Positions 8,925-17,725 of a DNA stretch of 64,000 nt are shown piece by piece. Under the pieces are notes generated by a model. That model saw nothing but the letters and a program-made list of their open reading frames with translations. It did no database searches and had not been told where the DNA came from. Made by a program: the position numbers and the translations under genes. The DNA is from Rhizobiaceae bacterium (GTDB lineage Bacteria; Pseudomonadota; Alphaproteobacteria; Rhizobiales; Rhizobiaceae). The first letter of the stretch is position 1, and the number at the start of each line of letters is the position of its first letter. The DNA lies in assembly GCA_017643495.1 (NCBI GenBank), contig JAEPNK010000002.1, forward strand, positions 1 to 64,000, given 5' to 3'.

Positions 8925-11115
8925 ACGTGCCAGAACCGGCCCTCCGATCCTCGATGTGCGAGGGTTGAATGTCTATTATGGTGCATCCCATGCTTTGCAG
9001 GGCGTGGACCTGACGCTGGGGTCAGGGGTCCTGTCGGTTGTCGGCAGGAACGGTATGGGCAAGACGACCCTGTGCAAGGCGATCATGGGCCTTGTTCCTG
9101 TTTCATCCGGTGCCATCCGCTTTGCCGGCCAGGATATTTCAAACATGGACCCTGCCTCGATTGCCCGGATGGGCATCGGGTATGTTCCCCAGGGTAGGCG
9201 CCTGTGGCGCTCGCTCACGGTTGATGAACATCTGCGCCTGATGGCGGGCAACAAGGGCGGTGCATGGTCACCCGAACGTATCTATTCCGTTTTCCCGCGG
9301 CTTGCCGAACGGCGTAACAATGGTGGCGGGCAGCTTTCCGGCGGTGAACAGCAGATGCTGGCAATCGGGCGTGCACTGCTTACCAATCCGAAGCTTCTGG
9401 TCATGGATGAGCCGACCGAAGGCCTCGCACCGGTGATTGTTTCCCAGGTTGAGGACATGCTGGTACGGCTGGGAGAAGAGGGTGATATCGATGTTCTGGT
9501 CATTGAGCAGAATATCGGTGTTGCAACTTCAGTTTCCGAGCAGGTCGCCATTATGGTGAACGGCCAGATCAACCGGGTAATCGATGCGGGGCAACTGGCC
9601 GGAGACAGGGATCTTCAGCAGCGTCTTCTGGGCGTTGGTCGACATTCCGAAGCTCCCGAAGAAGAGAGTTCAGAACCGGAAACAAGCCAGCCGTCACAAA
9701 AAGCTGCAGCCAAACCGGTTCGTATCTACCTTTCCAATCCAACCATTCCCAATCGCTGGTCCAGACCCGTTCCCGTCCGGGTCATTGAACAGAATGCACG
9801 TACCGTCTCGCCGATACCCGGTGTTTCCTCCAATGTTGCCAGCATGCAGGAATTCCGCCCGCTGACATCCGGGGGCGATTCTGTTGTTCTGGTGGCAGGA
9901 ACCCTTGATACCAAGGGTGAAGAATTGCGTTTCATGCGTGATATTATCCGCGGCTACAAACTGCCGGTTCGTTTGGTCGACCTCTCCACATCAGGAAAAC
10001 ATTCCGGTGCGGAAATTCCGGCTAGCCAGATAGCCGCTTTTCATCCACGTGGTGCAAGCGGGGTTTTCTCCGCTGACCGTGGGGCATCTGTGGCTGGCAT
10101 GACACTCGCATTCGAACGCTGGATGGCACAGCAATCCGGCATTGCAGGCATTATCGGGGCAGGCGGGTCAGGTGGCACGGCAATGCTGGCTCCCGCGATG
10201 CGAGCGCTCCCTGTGGGTGTGCCGAAAATGATCGTCTCAACGGTCGCATCGGGTGACGTGAGCGCTTATGTGGGGCCGTCTGACATTTCAATGATGTATT
10301 CGGTGGCTGACGTCCAGGGCCTCAACTCGATTACCAAACGGGTACTGGCAAACGGCGCCCATGCGATTGCCGGCATGGCAAGTGGTTACCGTGAAGCAGA
10401 ACGCTCACGCCATGATGGTGCCGATGAAAAACCTGTGGCCGGACTGACGATGTTTGGTGTCACAACTCCCTGTGTGCAGCAACTGGTTTCATTGCTGGAA
10501 GACAGTCATGAATGTCTCGTGTTTCATGCAACCGGTATAGGCGGCCAATCCATGGAGAAGCTCGTCGACAGCGGGATGATCCGGGCTGTTGTTGATATAA
10601 CGACAACCGAAATCTGCGACATGATCGTCGGCGGAATATTCAAGGCAACCGAGGACCGTTTCGGCGCGATCATTCGCAAACGCATTCCCTATATCGGTTC
10701 CTGCGGTGCATTGGACATGGTGAATTTCGCCGCGCCGGACACGGTCCCGGACAAGTTTTCCGACCGTCTTTTCTACCATCACAACCCGCAGATAACGCTG
10801 ATGCGCACGACGCCGGAAGAAAATGCGGAAATGGGGAGGTGGATTGGTAACCGGTTGAACCAGATGGAAGCACCGGTTCGCTTTTACCTGCCAGAAGGCG
10901 GTGTATCCATGCTCGACAAGCCGGGTGAGGCTTTCCACGATCCCAAGGCACTGAATGCCTTGTTCGATGCATTGGAAAAAACGGTCGTACAGACCACAAA
11001 CCGCCAATTGGTGCGGCTTCCATACAATATCAATGATCCGGAATTTGCCGAAGAGGTCGCAAAAACCTTTCGTCAGTTTCACGGTGGCGGACGCCAGAAA
11101 AAACAAAGGGCATGA
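8917..11115 (+). CDS. Fusion of LivF-like ABC ATPase with a Tm-1-like (UPF0261) domain
   Basis: One uninterrupted 732-residue frame with two unrelated domains. Residues 1-240 are a LivF ATPase: Walker A GRNGMGKTT at 43-51, signature LSGGEQQMLAIG, Walker B LLVMDEPTEG. Residues 245-320 form a Ser/Glu/Pro/Gln-rich linker. From about 321 (VVLVAGTLDTKGEEL) to the end it is a Tm-1-like ATP-binding domain of the UPF0261 family, with GAGGSGGTAMLAPAMRALP and the STVASGDVSAYVGPSDI stretch. The tomato Tm-1 homologue inhibits a viral replicase, and the bacterial role is not established. The ATG at 8917 overlaps livG by 8 bases and has GGAGGT upstream. A longer frame from 8836 would run back into livG. 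Confidence 0.9.
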   Translation: MVERARTGPPILDVRGLNVYYGASHALQGVDLTLGSGVLSVVGRNGMGKTTLCKAIMGLVPVSSGAIRFAGQDISNMDPASIARMGIGYVPQGRRLWRSLTVDEHLRLMAGNKGGAWSPERIYSVFPRLAERRNNGGGQLSGGEQQMLAIGRALLTNPKLLVMDEPTEGLAPVIVSQVEDMLVRLGEEGDIDVLVIEQNIGVATSVSEQVAIMVNGQINRVIDAGQLAGDRDLQQRLLGVGRHSEAPEEESSEPETSQPSQKAAAKPVRIYLSNPTIPNRWSRPVPVRVIEQNARTVSPIPGVSSNVASMQEFRPLTSGGDSVVLVAGTLDTKGEELRFMRDIIRGYKLPVRLVDLSTSGKHSGAEIPASQIAAFHPRGASGVFSADRGASVAGMTLAFERWMAQQSGIAGIIGAGGSGGTAMLAPAMRALPVGVPKMIVSTVASGDVSAYVGPSDISMMYSVADVQGLNSITKRVLANGAHAIAGMASGYREAERSRHDGADEKPVAGLTMFGVTTPCVQQLVSLLEDSHECLVFHATGIGGQSMEKLVDSGMIRAVVDITTTEICDMIVGGIFKATEDRFGAIIRKRIPYIGSCGALDMVNFAAPDTVPDKFSDRLFYHHNPQITLMRTTPEENAEMGRWIGNRLNQMEAPVRFYLPEGGVSMLDKPGEAFHDPKALNALFDALEKTVVQTTNRQLVRLPYNINDPEFAEEVAKTFRQFHGGGRQKKQRA

Positions 11116-11121
11116 TACGCG

Positions 11122-11952
11122 ATGGCATTTGAGCGAAAGCAGATTTTGGAAAAGTTCCAGGCAATGAAACAGGCCGGCGAGCCGATAATCGGTGGCGGTG
11201 CGGGAACCGGCCTTTCAGCCAAATGCGAAGAGGCAGGCGGGATTGACCTCATCGTGATTTACAATTCCGGCCGGTATCGCATGGCGGGCAGGGGCTCTCT
11301 TGCCGGTCTGATGCCCTATGGTGATGCCAACGGCGTCGTGATGGAGATGGCTGGCGAGGTATTGCCTGTCGTGAAGAACACGCCGGTCCTTGCCGGGGTA
11401 TGTGCATCTGATCCTTTCCGCCTCATGGACCGGTTTCTGGACCAGGTCAGGGAGGCAGGCTTTTCCGGAATCCAGAACTTTCCGACGGTCGGATTGATCG
11501 ATGGCAATTTCCGGGCCAACCTTGAAGAAACCGGTATGTCATACAGTCTTGAAGTGGACATGGTTGCAAAGGCCCATGACAAGGACATGCTGACAACGCC
11601 TTATGTTTTCAATGAGGATGATGCGGCTGCCATGGCCAAGGCCGGTGCAGACATCATCGTCTGTCATCTTGGATTGACCACGGGCGGTTCGATCGGCGCG
11701 GAGACAGGCGTGAAGCTTGAAGAGTGTCCGGCCCTTGTCCAGAGCTGGGCGGATGCTGCACTGAAAGTCAACAAGGATGCAATCATCCTGGTGCATGGCG
11801 GACCTGTGGCAATGCCCGAAGATGCGGAATTCATTCTCAAGAACACTGATAATTGCCACGGCTTTTATGGTGCCTCATCCATGGAGAGGTTGCCAACGGA
11901 AGTGGCGCTTACAGAACAAACGCGCAAATTTAAAAAGATTCAGGGTCATTAA
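11122..11952 (+). CDS. Phosphoenolpyruvate-hydrolase-like TIM-barrel protein
   Basis: The 276 residues match the PEP_hydrolase family (Pfam PF09370). Visible marks are [19 protein letters not shown] near the N-terminus, [20 protein letters not shown], the central [19 protein letters not shown] and a C-terminal [18 protein letters not shown]. The fold is a TIM barrel, and the catalytic activity has not been demonstrated for most members. It starts 6 bases after the Tm-1 fusion gene. Genes for UPF0261 and this family are commonly adjacent, so the two products probably act on the same metabolite. Confidence 0.85.
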   Translation: MAFERKQILEKFQAMKQAGEPIIGGGAGTGLSAKCEEAGGIDLIVIYNSGRYRMAGRGSLAGLMPYGDANGVVMEMAGEVLPVVKNTPVLAGVCASDPFRLMDRFLDQVREAGFSGIQNFPTVGLIDGNFRANLEETGMSYSLEVDMVAKAHDKDMLTTPYVFNEDDAAAMAKAGADIIVCHLGLTTGGSIGAETGVKLEECPALVQSWADAALKVNKDAIILVHGGPVAMPEDAEFILKNTDNCHGFYGASSMERLPTEVALTEQTRKFKKIQGH

Positions 11953-12003
11953 CGAGATCATGGAAATGCGTAAACTGGCTGCAATACCTTTGGAGGAAAA
12001 TCG

Positions 12004-15000
12004 ATGACAGGAGAGCTCATCGGGCAATTGATACTCTGGCTGATACTGGCCGTAATTGTCATTGCCATCATTTATTGGGTCATGAACCGGCTTTACCGCA
12101 GGTCGACAAAGGAAATTGCCTTTGTACGAACCGGTTTTCTCGGAGAAAAAGTGGTGATTGATGGCGGCGCATTCGTGTGGCCGATCATCCATGACATCAC
12201 GCCGGTAAACATGAACGTCGTGCCACTGGAAGTGATCCGCAACAAGGAAGATGCGGTGATCACAAAAGACCGGATGCGCATTGATGTTGAATCAGAGTTT
12301 TATGTTCGCGTGAAGTCAAACCGGCCGGATGTGGCAATTGCAGCCTCGACACTGGGCCGGCGTACGCTCGAGCGGGAATATCTGCACTCTTTGCTCTCCA
12401 GCAAATTCGAATCTGCCCTGCGCGTCGTCGCAGCAGAGATGACCATGGCGGAACTGCATGAAAAACGCAGTGACTTTGTCAGCCGCGTGAAAGAGGTTGC
12501 GCAGGAAGATCTTGCACGCAACGGCCTTGAACTGGAAACGGTTGCGATCATGGATATTGACCAGACCGATCTGGAATATTTCAATCCTTCCAACCGGTTT
12601 GATGCTGAAGGTCTTACCACCCTTATCAAGGATATCGAGAGCCGCAGGAAACTGAGAAACGATATCGAACAGGATTCGATGATCCAGATCCGTGCGCGCA
12701 ATCTGGAAGCTGAAAAGCAGGCACTTGCCATTGAGCAGGAAAGCGAAGAAGCAAGGCTTGTCCAGGAGCGTGAGGTGGAATTCAAGCGGGCGCAACAACG
12801 CGCCGAACTGGCTCGTGAAAGAGCCGAGCGCGACACCGAAGCAGAACGTGCCCAGATTGTAGCCCGAGAAGAAATCGAACGAACCAAGATCACGAATGAC
12901 GAGGCTATTGCAAAGGCACGTATCGAGTCTGAACGGCAAATCCGGGAACAGGAAATAGCCAGAACCCAGACGATAGAATCCATCGAAATCAAATCGCGTG
13001 AGGAGATCGAGAAAGCCCGTCTTGAGCAGGAGCGTTCGGTTACTCAAGCCCGTATCAAGAACGAGCAGGAAACCCAGGCGCGCGAAATCGAAAGAAAACG
13101 TGCCCTCGAGCAAAAGGAAATTGCTGCGCGCGAAGAAACCGAGCAGCAGGAAATCGCAGCCCGCGAGACCACGGAAAAGGCACGGATCGAACAGGAACGT
13201 GCTGTCAATGAAAGCCGCATTGAGAACGAACGCCAGACACGTGAGCGTGAAATTGCTCGCCAACAGGCTGTCGAAGCTGCTGAAATTGCTTCTCGTGAGG
13301 CGACAGAAAAGCTGCGTATCGCTGAAAACCAGGGAATTTCTGCAGAACGGATTGCCAGCGACCGCAGTATTCGCGAGCTTGAAATCGAGCGTCAGAAAGC
13401 GCTTGAGGCTGCAGAGATTGCAGCATCGGAAGCCACGGAAGCTGCACGAATTGCCCGTGAGAAGAAAATTGCTGCAGAGCGTATCGCTTCTGAACAGGCA
13501 ACTCGCAAGCTTGAAATTTCCCGCAATGAAGCGCTGGAAACTGCGGAAATCTCGACACGGCAAACAGTTGAAGCTGCCAGGATTGATGTTGAGGCTAGGA
13601 TTGATCAGGAGCGCATTGCCAAACGTGAAGAAACAGTGCTTCGCGAAACCGAGTCCCAGCAGGCAACCGAGGCTGCCCGCATAGAGCAGCGGAAATATGT
13701 TGATGCTCAACGGATCGTTGCTGAAACAGAGATCCGTTCCCGCGAGATTGAACGCAATGAGTCCATAGAAGCGGCCGAAACCAATTCCCGGCGTTCGGTT
13801 GAACAGTTGCGTATCGAAAAGGAACTCGAAACATCCCGCGACCAGATTGCCCGTGACGAGGAAGTTCGCAGTCTTGAAATCGAACGCAACCGCACTCTAG
13901 ATCAGGCGCAGGTGAAGGCCGATGAATCTGTCGAAGCTGTTCGCATCGCGCAGAAAAAGGTTCTCGACGCGGAGCGGATCGCGGCTGAAAAGGAAACCCG
14001 TGCGAAGGAAATCGAGCGCAACGAGGCAATCCAGAAAACGGAAACCCAGTCTCGTCGTGTGGTCGAGCAACTTCAGATCGAGAAGGAACTTGAAACATCC
14101 CGTGAGAAGATCGGCAGGGATGAAGAGCTGCGCAACATGGAAATAGCACGCAACAAGGCGCTGGATGAGGCCCAGGTTGCAGCAGATGAGGCTGTTGAAG
14201 CAGCACGCATTTCTCAGAAACGTTCACTCGATGCAGAGCGAATTGCGGCTGAGCAGGAAACGCGTGCGAAGGAAATCGCCCGTGATGAGTCAGTCGAAAC
14301 GGCAGACATTACACGCCGCGAGAAGGTCGAACACAAGCGTATCTCGACCGAGCTCGAGCTTGAGAAAGGCAGGATTGCATCACAGCAGTCACGTGATCTG
14401 GTCAACATAGACCGTCAGAAAGCTGTCGAGGAAGCCGAAGAACAAAGGGTCATCGAACTGGCAGCGAAAAAGGCCGAGCGTGCATCCGCCGATGCCGAAC
14501 GCCAGTCTGCCGAAATCGAGGCCAAGACACGTATCGAGACATCGGATGTCAGTCGTGAACAGGCCCTTGATGCTGCCAGGCTGGAGCGCAAACGTGCTTA
14601 CGAGCAACTTGAAATTGCCAGGGTTCAGGCGCTTCGGGAAGCGGAAATTGCTTCACAGGAAGAGATTGAACGCTCCCGGATTGTTTCTGAACTTGGTCTG
14701 GATGAGGCCCGTATCAACCACGAAACAGAACGCAGGCGTCGTGAAGTGGCCCGCGAACAGGCAGTGGAAGAAGCCAAGATGGAAAAGGCTGTCGTCCTTT
14801 ACAAGAAATCACTTGAGGAATCGGCTGCCCGTGCTGCTGCAGACCTCGAGCGCGTGAAGGCAACCGAGGCTGAAGAAAAGGTCAAGACAACCCGCGAGAC
14901 AGAAGAGGCAAAACGCAAGAAAACCATTGATGTCCTGATGGCTGAAAAGCTTGCCGAAGAAGAGAAAATTGCTGCCGAGGCAGAGAAAATCAGGCGGGCC

Positions 15001-15519
15001 GTGGAAGCGGAAGCCCAACGTCTGCTGTACGAGGCAGAGAACACGCTCAGCGATGGTGCTCGCTTCGGCCTGTTCCGCCGCAAACTGCTCGAGCATGTCG
15101 AAGGCATTATCTCCGCGTCTGTCAAGCCAATGGAGAAAATCAGCGATATCCGCATCATGCAGCTTGACGGTTCCGGTGTGAATGTCAGCGGTGACGGCAA
15201 CTCTGGCTCCGGAGGCCGTGGTGGCGGCGGCGGTGGTGGTAGCCCGACCGATGAAGTGATCAATTCGGCACTTCGCTACCGTGTGCAGGCTCCCATGATT
15301 GACGAGCTTCTCTCCGATATCGGCATAGACGGCAGCAATATTGCCAAACAGGGCGGGCTGCTTCGCGAAGCGAGTGATCTCAATCGCATCATTTCGGAGA
15401 GTGAACGGCGCAACAAAAACCAGACAGACGGTAAACCGGAGGACGGTAAAAAGGGTGATGGAGACACATCCGGCGCCAAACCTTCCGGCAAGGACAAGCC
15501 CGGCAAGGGGGACAAGTAG
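12004..15519 (+). CDS. Giant flotillin/SPFH-domain protein with hendecad coiled coil
   Basis: The 1171-residue protein has four parts. One transmembrane helix lies at about residues 7-26 (LILWLILAVIVIAIIYWV). An SPFH/band-7 domain follows (about 30-200; TGFLGEKVVIDGGAFVWPII, VAQEDLARNGLELETVAIMD). An enormous Glu/Arg/Ala-rich coiled coil covers about 200-1030 and is built of 11- and 44-residue repeats. The tail has a flotillin-like end (FRRKLLEHVEGIISASVKP), a poly-Gly stretch and a Lys/Asp/Gly-rich terminus. Ordinary flotillins have 400-700 residues. Flotillins form oligomeric membrane scaffolds. It starts with GGAGG before ATG and sits within a catabolic operon, 2 bases before the SRPBCC gene. 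Confidence 0.9.
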   Translation: MTGELIGQLILWLILAVIVIAIIYWVMNRLYRRSTKEIAFVRTGFLGEKVVIDGGAFVWPIIHDITPVNMNVVPLEVIRNKEDAVITKDRMRIDVESEFYVRVKSNRPDVAIAASTLGRRTLEREYLHSLLSSKFESALRVVAAEMTMAELHEKRSDFVSRVKEVAQEDLARNGLELETVAIMDIDQTDLEYFNPSNRFDAEGLTTLIKDIESRRKLRNDIEQDSMIQIRARNLEAEKQALAIEQESEEARLVQEREVEFKRAQQRAELARERAERDTEAERAQIVAREEIERTKITNDEAIAKARIESERQIREQEIARTQTIESIEIKSREEIEKARLEQERSVTQARIKNEQETQAREIERKRALEQKEIAAREETEQQEIAARETTEKARIEQERAVNESRIENERQTREREIARQQAVEAAEIASREATEKLRIAENQGISAERIASDRSIRELEIERQKALEAAEIAASEATEAARIAREKKIAAERIASEQATRKLEISRNEALETAEISTRQTVEAARIDVEARIDQERIAKREETVLRETESQQATEAARIEQRKYVDAQRIVAETEIRSREIERNESIEAAETNSRRSVEQLRIEKELETSRDQIARDEEVRSLEIERNRTLDQAQVKADESVEAVRIAQKKVLDAERIAAEKETRAKEIERNEAIQKTETQSRRVVEQLQIEKELETSREKIGRDEELRNMEIARNKALDEAQVAADEAVEAARISQKRSLDAERIAAEQETRAKEIARDESVETADITRREKVEHKRISTELELEKGRIASQQSRDLVNIDRQKAVEEAEEQRVIELAAKKAERASADAERQSAEIEAKTRIETSDVSREQALDAARLERKRAYEQLEIARVQALREAEIASQEEIERSRIVSELGLDEARINHETERRRREVAREQAVEEAKMEKAVVLYKKSLEESAARAAADLERVKATEAEEKVKTTRETEEAKRKKTIDVLMAEKLAEEEKIAAEAEKIRRAVEAEAQRLLYEAENTLSDGARFGLFRRKLLEHVEGIISASVKPMEKISDIRIMQLDGSGVNVSGDGNSGSGGRGGGGGGGSPTDEVINSALRYRVQAPMIDELLSDIGIDGSNIAKQGGLLREASDLNRIISESERRNKNQTDGKPEDGKKGDGDTSGAKPSGKDKPGKGDK
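13744..14271 (+). repeat. Tandem 264-base duplication inside the flotillin coiled coil
   Basis: Residues 581-668 and 669-756 of the flotillin are two 88-residue copies, identical at about 64 of 88 positions by eye count. Each copy holds two 44-residue units beginning EIERN or EIARN, and each unit is four 11-residue (hendecad) turns. Less regular units of 44, 55 and 33 residues extend the pattern from about residue 317 to 800. The bases have drifted at synonymous sites, so the duplication is not recent. Confidence 0.85.
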
Positions 15520-15521
15520 TC

Positions 15522-15959
15522 ATGGCACGTGTCTATGTTTCCAGCGTAATAGGCGCACCTGTTGCAAAGGTCTGGGACCGGGTCAGGGATTTTAACGCCC
15601 TGCCTCGCTGGCACCCGCGCATTCAGGAAAGCAGGATCGAGGAGGGGGAACCCTCGGACAAGATTGGTTGTGTGCGAAATTTCACTGTCCAGAACGGCGA
15701 CCGCATACGGGAAAAACTGCTTGGCTTGTCCGACTATGACTATTTCTGCACTTACGCAATTCTGGAAAGCGGAATGCCCCTGACCGATTATGTGGCCACA
15801 TTGCGCCTGACACCGGTGACAGACGGGGACAGGACGTTTGTTGAATGGTCTGCGGATTTTGAGTGCGCCCCCGAAAATGAAAACGATCTTGTCGAAGGCA
15901 TTGGCAGCAATGTCTTTCAGGCCGGATTTGATGCCCTGAAACGGCATTTCAGCGGGTAG
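15522..15959 (+). CDS. SRPBCC-family protein (polyketide-cyclase/CoxG-like fold), copy 1
   Basis: This 145-residue START-like protein opens with VYVSSVIGAPVAKVWDRVRD and FNALPRWHP, the standard beginning of the Polyketide_cyc2/SRPBCC fold, which encloses a deep hydrophobic ligand pocket. It is paralogous to the next gene (shared SDKIGCVRNF/ADRIGCVRNF and PVTDGDR blocks). In CO dehydrogenase clusters the SRPBCC protein CoxG helps link the hydroxylase to the membrane. A comparable role here is inferred from position, directly before the hydroxylase genes and after the flotillin. The ATG follows the flotillin stop by 2 bases. Confidence 0.88.
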   Translation: MARVYVSSVIGAPVAKVWDRVRDFNALPRWHPRIQESRIEEGEPSDKIGCVRNFTVQNGDRIREKLLGLSDYDYFCTYAILESGMPLTDYVATLRLTPVTDGDRTFVEWSADFECAPENENDLVEGIGSNVFQAGFDALKRHFSG

Positions 15960-15963
15960 GGCA

Positions 15964-16404
15964 ATGGTGAAAGTCGTCAAGAGCACGATCATGAATACCA
16001 GCGTGGAAGAGCTCTGGGATGTAATCCGGGACTTCAATGGTCACGAAGAATGGCATCCGGTTGTCGCCACCAGTCATATCGAGCGCGGTAACACGGCTGA
16101 TCGCATCGGGTGCGTGAGGAACTTCAACCTGGAAGACGGCTCAAATCTCAGGGAACAATTGTTGACGCTTTCCGATATCGACATGGCCTACTCGTATTGC
16201 CTGCTTGAGACCCCTGTTCCGCTACTCAACTACGTGAGCCATGTCCGCGTACTGCCTGTCACTGATGGGGATCGGAGTTTCTGGCATTGGGAATGCCGGT
16301 TTGACACACCCGCAGGCAGGGAAAGCGAACTGGCAACGCTCGTCGGTGAGGGAATTTACGAAGCCGGGTTTGATGCAATCCGCAACCACATGAATCTGAA
16401 TTGA
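15964..16404 (+). CDS. SRPBCC-family protein, copy 2
   Basis: A 146-residue paralogue of the preceding protein. The same landmarks appear in the same order: the N-terminal strand MVKVVKSTIMN, SVEELWDVIRDFNGHEEWHP, DRIGCVRNFNLEDG, then VLPVTDGDRSFWHWECRF. It presumably binds a lipid-like, quinone-like or aromatic ligand in the helix-grip cavity. Two adjacent divergent copies suggest a heterodimer or two ligands. It starts 4 bases after copy 1 and 12 bases before the FAD subunit of the molybdenum hydroxylase. Confidence 0.88.
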   Translation: MVKVVKSTIMNTSVEELWDVIRDFNGHEEWHPVVATSHIERGNTADRIGCVRNFNLEDGSNLREQLLTLSDIDMAYSYCLLETPVPLLNYVSHVRVLPVTDGDRSFWHWECRFDTPAGRESELATLVGEGIYEAGFDAIRNHMNLN

Positions 16405-16416
16405 GGACTCCGGATA

Positions 16417-17226
16417 ATGGCAATTACCGTAGAAACACATGATCGGCTTGATGATGCTGCCCGGGCACTGGCATCAGACCAGAATGCACGTTTTCATGGC
16501 GGTGGTACGCTGGTCATGCGGACAGTCAATGAAGGCGATGAACCATTCAGCAAACTGGTGCTGACGCGAGATCCTGCCTATAGGGAAATACGCTCGAGTG
16601 GCGGTTCGGTTGTCTTGGGAGCGGGCGTTACGATGTCTGCAATTCTTGCAAACCGGGAACTCTCTTTCCTGCATCCTGTGGCCCGTTCGGTTGGCGGCCC
16701 GGCCATACGGTCAGCGGCAACGGTAGGTGGCAATCTTTTTGCTGAGGCGCCTTATGGTGATTTTACAACCGCCTTGCTTGCTCTTGGTGCATCGGTGGAA
16801 ATTGCCGGCTCCGGCGGGCAATCTTCAATCGATGACTGGCTACGCGATCGTGACCGGAACAGAAACCGGCTGGTCCGCGCAGTCAGCCTTGACCGGGTCA
16901 GTGATGACAGGTCATTCCGTTTTCGCAAGATAAGCAGGGTAAAGCCGAAGGGCGTTTCGATACTTTCAATCGCTGCTTATCTGCCGGGTTCCGGTAGCCG
17001 GATTACGGGTGCGCGAATTGCATTCGGCAACATGGCAGAGAAGCCTGTGCGCTCAAGCGGGGCCGAACGCGCACTGGATGGACAATCCATCAACGAACAA
17101 GTGGCAGAAGCCGCTGCCGCAGCGGCCCTGGATGGCTTGAACCCGGTTTCTGATGCAATTGCCAGTGAATGGTATCGGCGGGAGGTTGCCGGAGTTCACC
17201 TCAAGCGCCTGTTGATCGAAGGATAA
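16417..17226 (+). CDS. Molybdenum hydroxylase FAD-binding medium subunit (CoxM-like)
   Basis: This 269-residue protein of the xanthine-dehydrogenase family carries electrons from the iron-sulfur subunit to FAD. The FAD-binding signature SAATVGGNLFAEAPYGDF occurs at about 100-118, preceded by VLGAGVTMSAILANRELS. The C-terminal half has the CO_deh_flav_C pattern (FRKISRVKPKG, ARIAFGNMAEKPVR). The usual pyrophosphate-binding TGGGT near the N-terminus is here FHGGGTLVM. Gene order M-S-L matches CO dehydrogenase and other molybdenum hydroxylases. The start follows GAGGA by 10 bases. Confidence 0.92.
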   Translation: MAITVETHDRLDDAARALASDQNARFHGGGTLVMRTVNEGDEPFSKLVLTRDPAYREIRSSGGSVVLGAGVTMSAILANRELSFLHPVARSVGGPAIRSAATVGGNLFAEAPYGDFTTALLALGASVEIAGSGGQSSIDDWLRDRDRNRNRLVRAVSLDRVSDDRSFRFRKISRVKPKGVSILSIAAYLPGSGSRITGARIAFGNMAEKPVRSSGAERALDGQSINEQVAEAAAAAALDGLNPVSDAIASEWYRREVAGVHLKRLLIEG

Positions 17227-17236
17227 GGACAGACTG

Positions 17237-17725
17237 ATGACCAAGAAACCGGTTCAGTTTCAACTCAACGGAGACCAGAAGGCGACGTTTGTCGACGACG
17301 GACAAAACCTGCTGGATGTATTGCGACGCGGTGTTGGGGACCTTACGCCCAAATTTGGTTGTGCGCAGGGAACCTGTGGCACTTGCACTGTCCTTATCGA
17401 TGGCCAACCGCATATGTCCTGTTTGACACTTGCAGAAACCGTGGAGGGCAAGAGTGTCACAACAACTGCCGGCCTTGAAAATGGTGCTGAACTGCACCCG
17501 TTGCAAAAGGCATTCATGGAGCAGTTTGCTGCCCAATGCGGCTATTGCACTCCCGGTATGCTGATGGCGGCCAAGGCTTTGCTTGATACCAACCCAAACC
17601 CGACACGCGAGGAAGTGGTCGAGGCAATTTCCGGCAATATATGCCGGTGCACGGGTTACGAAGCAATCATCAATGCAATTCTCAGCGTCGCTGGCAACAG
17701 TCCCCAGCGCTATGGAGTGCGTTAA
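17237..17725 (+). CDS. Molybdenum hydroxylase [2Fe-2S] small subunit (CoxS-like)
   Basis: The 162-residue protein has both expected clusters. The plant-ferredoxin-type cluster uses C42, C47, C50 and C62. The second cluster, in the helical domain, uses C101, C104, C136 and C138 (CGYC and CRC). All eight ligands are present, so it should be functional in passing electrons from the molybdenum site to FAD. It ends immediately before the large-subunit ATG with no spacer, indicating coupled translation. Confidence 0.95.
   Translation: MTKKPVQFQLNGDQKATFVDDGQNLLDVLRRGVGDLTPKFGCAQGTCGTCTVLIDGQPHMSCLTLAETVEGKSVTTTAGLENGAELHPLQKAFMEQFAAQCGYCTPGMLMAAKALLDTNPNPTREEVVEAISGNICRCTGYEAIINAILSVAGNSPQRYGVR

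Noticed and set aside
12316-13710. Long open frame of 464 codons on the - strand within the flotillin gene, and similar frames on both strands up to 15263
   Set aside because: They mirror the repetitive Glu/Arg/Ala codons of the flotillin coiled coil, have no ribosome sites and encode low-complexity Phe/Leu/Ser-rich sequence.
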